From Pseudomonas sp. Q2-TVG4-2 (GTDB taxonomy: Bacteria; Pseudomonadota; Gammaproteobacteria; Pseudomonadales; Pseudomonadaceae): a DNA stretch of 64,000 nt. Numbering within the stretch: position 1 is the first letter of the stretch; each line of letters opens with the position of its first letter. A program made the translations under genes and the position numbers. Under the pieces are notes generated by a model. The model searched no databases and had not been told where the DNA came from. It saw only the letters and a program-made list of their open reading frames with translations. Below are positions 43,814-50,811 of the stretch, piece by piece. The DNA lies in contig NZ_LGLW01000002.1 in NCBI RefSeq assembly GCF_013620795.1, positions 208,524 to 272,523 of the forward strand, in the 5' to 3' direction.

Positions 43814-44854
43814 ATGACGACCATGAGCATCGTTTCCCTCCCCCAGCACCTCAACACCCTGCGCAACCGCGCAGACGGCCCGGCCGCGGCGCGGCGCGAG
43901 CAGTTGGAAGTCGTCGCCGAGCAGTTCGAGGCGATGTTCCTGCAGCAGATCCTCAAGCAGATGCGCAAGGCCGGCGACGTCCTTGGCGCCGGCAACCCCA
44001 TGCGCAGCCGCGAGCTGGACACCATGCGCGATTTCTACGACGAAGTGCTGGCCGACACCCTGGCCGGCAAGCGGCAGACCGGGATCGCCGACATGCTGGT
44101 GCAGCAGCTGAGCGGCGAGGCATCAGGCACAGTGCCTGCGCCCACTGCCCTGGCCGGGCATACAGGTGGCGGGCTACAAGGTGGCGGTCTGCATGCGCTG
44201 CGCGGCACCTGGCAGCGCGGCGTCGATGCGCTCGACAGCGCGTGGGAGAGTGGCAAGGCCGGCTTCAAATCGCTGGTCGATAGCGTGATCAAACACGAAT
44301 CCAGTGGCAACATCGCCGCCGTATCGCCCAAGGGCGCACGTGGCCTGATGCAGCTGATGCCCGGCACCGCGCGGGACATGGCGGCCGAGCTGGGCCTGCC
44401 GTTCAGCGAGGCGCGGTTGACCAGCGATGCCGAGTACAACAAGCGCCTGGGCAGCGCCTACCTGAACAAGATGCTGGATCGCTACGATGGCCATCAGGCG
44501 CTGGCGCTGGCCGCCTACAACGCCGGCCCCGGCAAGGTCGACGAGTGGCTCAAGAGCCACGGTGACCCGCGCAAGGGCGAAATCGGCACCGGGGCCTGGG
44601 TACAAAAAATCCCCTACGCGGAAACCCGTAACTACACCCGCAATATCCTCAACGACCTGCGTGCTGCGGCACCGAAGCCGGTCGAGCCGCGGGCGCAGAT
44701 CCAGCCGCTGAGCGATCCTCTGCAGCCGACACTTAATTCCGCTGCCGATGCGGTCGCTCTATCCACTCAGCACCATCGTGTTGTCGGCGGCGGCCACCTG
44801 TCCGTGGCGTTCGCGCAACCGATCCGGATCGAGCCGAAGGAAGTCGTGTCGTGA
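43814..44854 (+). CDS. flgJ: Lateral FlgJ fused to a lytic transglycosylase (SLT) domain
   Basis: A 346-residue protein with two domains. The N-terminal rod-cap domain (about residues 20-100, EQFEAMFLQQILKQMRKAGD) is that of FlgJ. The C-terminal domain is a family 1 lytic transglycosylase, with catalytic Glu162 in VIKHESSGNIAAVS and the following GARGLMQLMPGTA and LALAAYNAGPGKVDEWLKSH motifs. The better-known gammaproteobacterial FlgJ carries a glucosaminidase domain instead. It should cut peptidoglycan to let the rod through. The end contains a predicted LafS promoter for flgK. Confidence 0.93.
   Translation: MTTMSIVSLPQHLNTLRNRADGPAAARREQLEVVAEQFEAMFLQQILKQMRKAGDVLGAGNPMRSRELDTMRDFYDEVLADTLAGKRQTGIADMLVQQLSGEASGTVPAPTALAGHTGGGLQGGGLHALRGTWQRGVDALDSAWESGKAGFKSLVDSVIKHESSGNIAAVSPKGARGLMQLMPGTARDMAAELGLPFSEARLTSDAEYNKRLGSAYLNKMLDRYDGHQALALAAYNAGPGKVDEWLKSHGDPRKGEIGTGAWVQKIPYAETRNYTRNILNDLRAAAPKPVEPRAQIQPLSDPLQPTLNSAADAVALSTQHHRVVGGGHLSVAFAQPIRIEPKEVVS
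44732..44760 (+). promoter_or_regulatory. Candidate LafS (sigma-28) promoter of flgK
   Basis: CTTAA at 44732-44736, 16 bases, then GTCGCTCT at 44753-44760. This is one mismatch in the -35 and one in the -10 from the lafA/lafB pattern, with identical spacing. It lies inside the end of flgJ, 90 bases before flgK, whose homologues often have a late promoter. Confidence 0.55.
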
Positions 44855-46218
44855 GTATTTTGGGTCAAATTGGCTACAGCGGCGTTCGCGCCTCGCAGAT
44901 TGCCCTGTCGGCGACCGGGCAGAACATTGCCAACGTCAACACCCCCGGTTTCAGCCGCCTGGCGGCAGAGCAGCGCTCGCTCGGCGGGCAGGGTGTGTTG
45001 AGTGTCGGCGGTGGCGTGCAGGTCAGCTCCATCCGCCGCTTGTCCAACGATTTCCAGAACCAGCAACTCTGGCGCGCCAGCACCGACAAGAACTATTTCA
45101 ACACCAGTCAGCAATACCTCACCGCGCTCGAGGGGCTGATCGACAGCGAAGGCTCCAGCATCAGCGTCGGCTTGGACAACTTCTATGCCGCGCTCAGTGA
45201 AGCCAGTTCGACGCCGGAATCCATCGCCCTGCGCCAGCAGATTCTGGGCGAAGCCAAGCAGTTGGGTCAGCGCTTCAATGGCCTGAATTCCAACATCGGC
45301 ATCCAGCTCAACGCACTGCAGGGCCAGCGTGTGGCGATGGCCACCGAGATCAACGGACTGTCCGGCAACATAGCCGAGTTGAACATGCAGATCCGCGAGA
45401 TGGAGTCTTCCGGACGCGACACCGCGACCCTGCGTGACTACCGGGAGAACCTGATCAAGGACCTCAGTCAATATGTCGGGATCCGAGTACAGGAGGCGCC
45501 GGACGGTACCCTTAGCGTGTCGCTGGTCAACGGCCAGCCGCTGGTGGCGGGTGGCACCGCCGGGCAGCTGAAGGTCACCGCTAACCCGGCGGGTGAGCAG
45601 GACGTGTCACTGGTGTTTGCCAAGACATCGTTCCCGTTGGTGCAGAAGGGGCTGGGCGGGTCGCTGGGCGGCCTCTACGACATGGAATACGGCGCGCTGC
45701 GCCCGGCTCAGGACGATCTTCACGCGATGGCCGGTGCGCTGGCGCAGGCCGTTAATGACACCCTGGCGACCGGCTTCGATCTCAATGGAAATCCCGGGCA
45801 GCCGCTGTTTGTCCACAACCCGGGCAGCACCAACGCGATGCTCACGGTGAACCCGCTGTCGCCGGAACAGCTGGCGTTCTCTTCAGAGAACGATGAAGTC
45901 GGCAATAACCAGGTGCTGCTGGCGCTGCTGGAAACCAAGCTGACGGACGTCACCAGTGGTGGCAGCCAGGTGCCGCTCAACGATGCCTACGCGGGACTGA
46001 TTGGCCGAGTTGCGAGTGCCAGCCGACAGAACCAGGCGGACCTCAGCGCAGCGACTACCGTTGCCGAGCAGGCCCAGGCCCAGCGCGACAGCGTCAGCGC
46101 GGTCAATCTGGACGAGGAAGCGGTAAGCCTGATGGCTTACGAGCAGGCCTATCAGGCCAACATGAAGGTGATCAGCACCTCCAACGATCTGTTCAACGCC
46201 GTACTGGCGATGTTCTGA
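44851..46218 (+). CDS. flgK: Lateral hook-filament junction protein FlgK
   Basis: A 455-residue HAP1. The N-terminal region IALSATGQNIANVNTPGFSR, the middle helical region and C-terminal NLDEEAVSLMAYEQAYQANM with KVISTSNDLFNAVLAMF are diagnostic. It overlaps flgJ by 4 bases and joins hook to filament together with FlgL. Confidence 0.95.
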   Translation: MSILGQIGYSGVRASQIALSATGQNIANVNTPGFSRLAAEQRSLGGQGVLSVGGGVQVSSIRRLSNDFQNQQLWRASTDKNYFNTSQQYLTALEGLIDSEGSSISVGLDNFYAALSEASSTPESIALRQQILGEAKQLGQRFNGLNSNIGIQLNALQGQRVAMATEINGLSGNIAELNMQIREMESSGRDTATLRDYRENLIKDLSQYVGIRVQEAPDGTLSVSLVNGQPLVAGGTAGQLKVTANPAGEQDVSLVFAKTSFPLVQKGLGGSLGGLYDMEYGALRPAQDDLHAMAGALAQAVNDTLATGFDLNGNPGQPLFVHNPGSTNAMLTVNPLSPEQLAFSSENDEVGNNQVLLALLETKLTDVTSGGSQVPLNDAYAGLIGRVASASRQNQADLSAATTVAEQAQAQRDSVSAVNLDEEAVSLMAYEQAYQANMKVISTSNDLFNAVLAMF

Positions 46219-46255
46219 GCCGGCCCATTCCGGCTCGATTGACGAGAAAAGACCC

Positions 46256-47170
46256 ATGCGCATCTCCAACGCCCAGATCACCGCCATGATGCACGGCTCG
46301 ATGAACACCAGCTCGGCCAAGCTCGGCAAGCTGATGCAACAGATGGCCACCGGTGAGCGCATGCTGCTGCCGTCCGATGATCCGATTTCTGCCGTGCGGG
46401 TGCTGCGCATCCAGCGCGAGGAAGCGACCCTGACGCAATACCGCACCAACATCGCCAACGTGTCGAGCAACCTGTCCAAGCAGGAAACAAATCTCAGGTC
46501 CGCCTCGGACACCATGCTCAGTGTGCGGGATCTACTTCTGTGGGCCGCAAACGGCAGCAACACCAGCGAGGACCTGGCGGCGATCGCCAACGAGCTCGGC
46601 AATCTCGAGAACGCCATCGTCAGTTTCGCCAACGTGCGCGACGAGGAAGGACGCTATTTGTTTTCCGGAACCCTCAGTGACAGGCCGGCGCTGACCTTCG
46701 ACGCGGCGAGCGATACCTACCTGATGACCGGCAACGACAAATACCGCCAGGCGGCAGTCGCCAATGGGGTGCTGGTGGAGGAAAATGTCACCGCCGCGCA
46801 GGTCTTTGGGGGCGGTGTAGACATGCTCAACGACCTGCATGCCTTGGTCCAGACGCTTGCCGATCCGGCGCTGGACGCCTCCGATCCAGCAGTGCGCGCA
46901 AGGATTACGGCTAGCATCGACAGCCTCGATGTGACCCATGGCAACCTGCTCGGGGCGGTTTCCGAGCTCGGCGGTCGGCAGAACACCCTGACGCTGCTTT
47001 CCAGCAGCAACGAGGACGTGTCTCTGGTCAACCAGAAGATCGAAGGCGAGTTGTCGCAGCTCGACTACGCGAAGGCCAGCATCGATCTGAACAACTATCA
47101 GTTGTCGCTGCAGGCGACGCAGAAGACCTATTTGAAGATCAACGGGCTGTCGCTGTTCGGCATGCTCTGA
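46256..47170 (+). CDS. flgL: Lateral hook-filament junction protein FlgL
   Basis: A 304-residue flagellin-like HAP3. RISNAQITAMMHGSMNTSSA, LMQQMATGERMLLPSDDPIS and the C-terminal DLNNYQLSLQATQKTYLKIN are the FlgL ends. It is the outer junction ring on which the filament starts. It follows flgK by 37 bases. Confidence 0.93.
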   Translation: MRISNAQITAMMHGSMNTSSAKLGKLMQQMATGERMLLPSDDPISAVRVLRIQREEATLTQYRTNIANVSSNLSKQETNLRSASDTMLSVRDLLLWAANGSNTSEDLAAIANELGNLENAIVSFANVRDEEGRYLFSGTLSDRPALTFDAASDTYLMTGNDKYRQAAVANGVLVEENVTAAQVFGGGVDMLNDLHALVQTLADPALDASDPAVRARITASIDSLDVTHGNLLGAVSELGGRQNTLTLLSSSNEDVSLVNQKIEGELSQLDYAKASIDLNNYQLSLQATQKTYLKINGLSLFGML

Positions 47171-47184
47171 CCGAGGTAGCGTGA

Positions 47185-48216
47185 ATGAAGATTGGCAAGC
47201 AGCTCCCGGCTGTTTCCGCAATCAACCCGCAGGAGCGCCGTGAGGCGTTGCTGCGGGATGCGCCTGCGCCGCTGCGTACGGGTGTGCCAGGCGACACCCT
47301 GCCGGCCGAGACCACCACCAGCAAGACCACCGGTTTCAGCCTGCAGCTCAACCAGCAGCTGTCTTCGATGCAGTCGGCCGACAGCTACCTGGGCGACCTG
47401 CAGACGCGTCTGTCGCAGCTCAAACTCAACCTGAGCCGCCAGATCAGCTCGCCTCAGCCCGACGGCGAGGAAGTCATTCAACAATCGGTTCATCAGATTG
47501 GTGAGCTGCTCAAGGAGCGCAGCAAGCGTTCCGGCAACTCGCTGGACGCCAACCTCAAGCTGCGTCTGACCGAGCCAGTGCGCAGCCGTTTCAGCCTGCA
47601 GGGGCTGGAGTCGCTGGACAAGATCCGCCAATCCGGTCGCGAGACGCTGCTGTTCAGCGGCGGCCGCCAGCTGGCCGAGCCGGTGGCGGTGGTGCTCGAT
47701 GACGAGATGAGCGACGAGCAGATTCTGCGCCGCTTCAACGGCAGCCTCGGGCAAGCCGGCATTCGTGCCGAGCTGGATCAGCACGGCGAGCTGAAGTTTT
47801 CCGCGCGCGAGGGGGATTGGCAGAGACTCAAGGATCAACTGGCGGTACAGGGCGAGGGGAAACTGTTCGACAAAGGAAAGTACGTCCGCGTGCAGAGCCA
47901 GGAAGAACAGCTGCTGAACTTCCCCGAAGAGCTGCAGCTGGATTCCTTCCGCGAGCTGCGACGCCTGCTCGATTCGGTGGTCGCCGGGCTCGACAAGGTC
48001 ACTTCGCTGCGCGAGCAGCTGAGCAACCGCCAGCAGGAGATCCGCGAGTTTCTCGCCCGTCAGGTGCACGCCGACGAGAAACAGTGGGCCATGGACTTCT
48101 CCCGCTCGGTGTTCAATCTGATGCAGCGCAGCCCCTCCAGCTACGCCGCCGTCACCCAAACCGTGGTGGCCCAGGCCACCATTAGCCGCTTTGCGGTGGT
48201 CAGCCTGTTGTCCTGA
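47185..48216 (+). CDS. Flagellar cluster protein of unknown function, LafW-like by position
   Basis: A 343-residue, mostly helical, charged protein with no signal peptide or membrane helix. A Gln/Ser/Leu-rich helical N-terminal region (about residues 45-115) is followed by a mixed domain and a long C-terminal coiled-coil region (LRRLLDSVVAGLDKVTSLRE onward). The end ATISRFAVVSLLS is flagellin-like in being short, apolar and Leu-rich. It is 14 bases after flgL and has no counterpart in polar operons. A gene called lafW follows flgL in the E. coli Flag-2 locus; the match here is only positional, so I leave the symbol blank. Confidence 0.72.
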   Translation: MKIGKQLPAVSAINPQERREALLRDAPAPLRTGVPGDTLPAETTTSKTTGFSLQLNQQLSSMQSADSYLGDLQTRLSQLKLNLSRQISSPQPDGEEVIQQSVHQIGELLKERSKRSGNSLDANLKLRLTEPVRSRFSLQGLESLDKIRQSGRETLLFSGGRQLAEPVAVVLDDEMSDEQILRRFNGSLGQAGIRAELDQHGELKFSAREGDWQRLKDQLAVQGEGKLFDKGKYVRVQSQEEQLLNFPEELQLDSFRELRRLLDSVVAGLDKVTSLREQLSNRQQEIREFLARQVHADEKQWAMDFSRSVFNLMQRSPSSYAAVTQTVVAQATISRFAVVSLLS

Positions 48217-48231
48217 TCCGGCCTCTGCCGG

Positions 48232-49410
48232 TCATTGACCGGTGCGATCGATGAATTTCACATCCGATGGCCGGCCCATTGGCAGCGTCTGCAGGGTATC
48301 GCCCAGCAGGCCGCTGTCGGGATCGCGCTGCAGCACCACCAGAGCGTCGCTTTTCTGATTGGCGATGAGCATGAAACGCCCGCTTGGATCGATGGCGAAC
48401 TCTCGCGGCTCCCGGCCTTCGCTGGAGCGCTGCTGAATCTCGCGCAGGTTGGCGTTCTCCTCGATGGCATACACCATGATCCGGTTCTTCTCGGCGCGAT
48501 CGCTGACATAGAGAAAACGGCCGTCGGCCGACGGGTGGATGGCGCCCGGCGAGTGCAGCGTGGTGTCACCACCAGCCGCCAGATCGACCAACTGGCGCTG
48601 CACCAGGCTGCCGTCGACATGATCGAAGCGCGCCACCTGGGCGCTGAGCTCCAGCGTGGCATATGCCTGGAGCCCGTCCGGGCTGAACACGAGGTGGCGC
48701 GGGCCACTGCCGTCCGGCAGGCTGATGAAGGCTGGATCAGCCGGGGACAGCGGGCGTTCCGCCTTCGCCGGGTCATAGAGATAAACGAAGATATTGTCGG
48801 CGCCCAGGTCGCTGACAAACAACGTCTTGCCATCCGGCGACATCACCGCCGAGTGCACATGGGCCGATTGCTGTCGTTCGGGGTGCACTTCGCTGGCCTT
48901 GTGCGCGGCGATCTGAGTGACCGGCAAGAGCGTCCCGTCCTTGGCCGTCGGCATCACCGCCAGGCTGCCACCGGGGTTGGCGCCGGAGCCGTAGTTGGAG
49001 ACGAACAGATAGCGCCCGTCGCGGCTCTGGCTCAGGTGCGTGGGCTCGTCGCCAAGCGTGATCTGCTGGGCCAGGGGTGACAGCTGGCCGCTGGATGGCG
49101 CAATGATGAAGGCACTCACCCGGCCCACTGGATCGGGATGGCCTGGGCCGTTTTCGTTCGCGGCATAGAGTCGGTTGCGGTTCAAATCCAGCGTCAGCCA
49201 AGAGGGGTTGTCGGAACGTACTACCTGCAACGGCTGAGGTTCTATGTAGCCGCGCTCAGCGTCGAACTGCATCCGATAGATCCCTTCGCTGCCGCCTTCG
49301 CTGGTATAGGTGCCGACCAATATTTGCTGCATCGGTGCTGCCACTCCCGTGATGCTGAAAGCCAAGAGCGCCGCGGCGAGGCCGAGGCGTGTTTTCAATA
49401 GACCGTACAT
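48232..49410 (-). CDS. Periplasmic lactonase-family beta-propeller protein
   Basis: A 392-residue protein of the 6-phosphogluconolactonase (YbhE/Lactonase) beta-propeller family. It has a signal peptide (LGLAAALLAFSITGVAAP) and repeated blades with GRYLFVSNYGSGANPGGSLA, GKTLFVSDLGADNIFVYLYD and the next blade SADGRFLYVSDRAEKNRIMV. Because it is exported, it more likely acts on an external lactone or other sugar acid than in the cytosolic pentose phosphate path. Its stop is 16 bases from the end of the last flagellar gene, convergent with it, so it marks the right border of the flagellar block. Confidence 0.84.
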   Translation of the reverse strand: MYGLLKTRLGLAAALLAFSITGVAAPMQQILVGTYTSEGGSEGIYRMQFDAERGYIEPQPLQVVRSDNPSWLTLDLNRNRLYAANENGPGHPDPVGRVSAFIIAPSSGQLSPLAQQITLGDEPTHLSQSRDGRYLFVSNYGSGANPGGSLAVMPTAKDGTLLPVTQIAAHKASEVHPERQQSAHVHSAVMSPDGKTLFVSDLGADNIFVYLYDPAKAERPLSPADPAFISLPDGSGPRHLVFSPDGLQAYATLELSAQVARFDHVDGSLVQRQLVDLAAGGDTTLHSPGAIHPSADGRFLYVSDRAEKNRIMVYAIEENANLREIQQRSSEGREPREFAIDPSGRFMLIANQKSDALVVLQRDPDSGLLGDTLQTLPMGRPSDVKFIDRTGQ

Positions 49411-49639
49411 AGGCGGATACCCGTATCGCTATCAGTGTCGGCCGAAGTAAGGCCTATGCTTGTTGAACACAGCGACCTGCCAGGGTTCTGATCAATTGAT
49501 GACGATGGGCTTCCGCGCCGAACCCCCTGGAATGATGCAAGGTCTATCCGCAGCCGATGCGGCGATAAATCCGATCCTCCGACGTAACACTGCCCATCGG
49601 CATCGAACCCAAGCACCTATCAGCGTGGCTCACTTTTTT

Positions 49640-50803
49640 ATGGAACATCTATTACCCGCTCGGCTCAACGAGCTGCAAGGCCTCACCGCCTCGCTGGTCG
49701 AATCGCATATCGCCCCGCTGGCCGCGCAGGTTGACCAGAAGTGCGAATGGCCAGCCCACTCGATGAAGGCGCTGGGCGAAGCCGGACTGCTCGGGCTGCA
49801 AGTGCCGGCGGCGCTGGGTGGTCACGGCCAGGGCCTGCTCGGTTTGAGCGTCATCACCGAAACGATCGGCAGGGTATGTCCGTCCTCGGCGCTGTGCTTC
49901 GGCATGCACTGCGTCGGCACTGCGGTGATCGCCGCGAAGGCCACACCGTATCAGCAGGATCACTACCTGCGCGCCATTGCCGAAGGCCGCCACATCACCA
50001 CGTTGGCCCTTTCGGAGCAAGGTTCGGGCGCGCATCTGTACTTGCCGGAAACCCGGATTGAGACGGACGGAAAGCACTACCTTGTCAGCGGCACCAAGCA
50101 ATTCGTTACAAACGGCGGTCATGCCGATTCCTACGTGGTGTCGACGGTGGCCAGCGGCGAAAGCAACGAATCCGGCGACTTCAGTTGCCTGGTCATCGAC
50201 CGCGACAGCCAGGGCATGGATTGGCTGGATGCCTGGGAAGGCTTTGGCATGCGTGGCAACTCTTCTCGGCCGTTGCGCCTGGATCAGGTGCCCGTACCGA
50301 TGGAAAACCTGCTGGGCGAAGAGGGTGATCAGGTCTGGTACGTGTTCGAAGTGGTCGCGCCATTTTTCTTGATGGCCATGGCTGGCACCTACCTGGGTGT
50401 GGCCCAGTCGGCGCTGGACGCTGCAGGCGAGCACTTGCGTGCACGGCGCTATTCGCATTCGGGCGAGGCGTTGCGCGATGTCGAGGCATTGCAGATTCGC
50501 TACGCCGAAATGTGGATGGAGCTCGAGAAAACCCGTGCATTGATCCGCGAGGCGGCCCGGCGGGGTGATATGGGCGATCCCGATGCGCTGCCTTTTATCC
50601 TGTCCTGCAAGGCGGCCGCAGGCGAAACCGCGGTGACGCTCGCTAACGAGGCGATGACTATCTGTGGTGGCGCTGCATATCGTGACAACAGCCGGGTCGC
50701 GCAAATCCTGCGAGACGCCCGCGCCGTGCATGTCATGACGCCGACCACCGATCTGCTGAAACTATGGGCAGGCCGCAGCTTGCTCGGCCTGCCGCTGCTT
50801 TGA
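49640..50803 (+). CDS. Acyl-CoA dehydrogenase family protein
   Basis: A 387-residue flavoprotein. The N-terminal helical domain, the FAD-binding segment with LALSEQGSGAHLYLPETRIE and VSGTKQFVTNGGHADSYVVS, and a C-terminal helical domain ending in the CGGAAYRDNSRVAQILRDAR motif give a complete acyl-CoA dehydrogenase fold. The substrate and electron acceptor are unknown. The frame is open 180 bases upstream, but the ATG at 49640 gives the usual length; its ribosome binding site is weak, so the start is uncertain. It is followed 8 bases later by the hybrid kinase gene. The 49411-49639 gap holds no other gene I can support. Confidence 0.86.
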   Translation: MEHLLPARLNELQGLTASLVESHIAPLAAQVDQKCEWPAHSMKALGEAGLLGLQVPAALGGHGQGLLGLSVITETIGRVCPSSALCFGMHCVGTAVIAAKATPYQQDHYLRAIAEGRHITTLALSEQGSGAHLYLPETRIETDGKHYLVSGTKQFVTNGGHADSYVVSTVASGESNESGDFSCLVIDRDSQGMDWLDAWEGFGMRGNSSRPLRLDQVPVPMENLLGEEGDQVWYVFEVVAPFFLMAMAGTYLGVAQSALDAAGEHLRARRYSHSGEALRDVEALQIRYAEMWMELEKTRALIREAARRGDMGDPDALPFILSCKAAAGETAVTLANEAMTICGGAAYRDNSRVAQILRDARAVHVMTPTTDLLKLWAGRSLLGLPLL

Positions 50804-50811
50804 GTGCGCCC

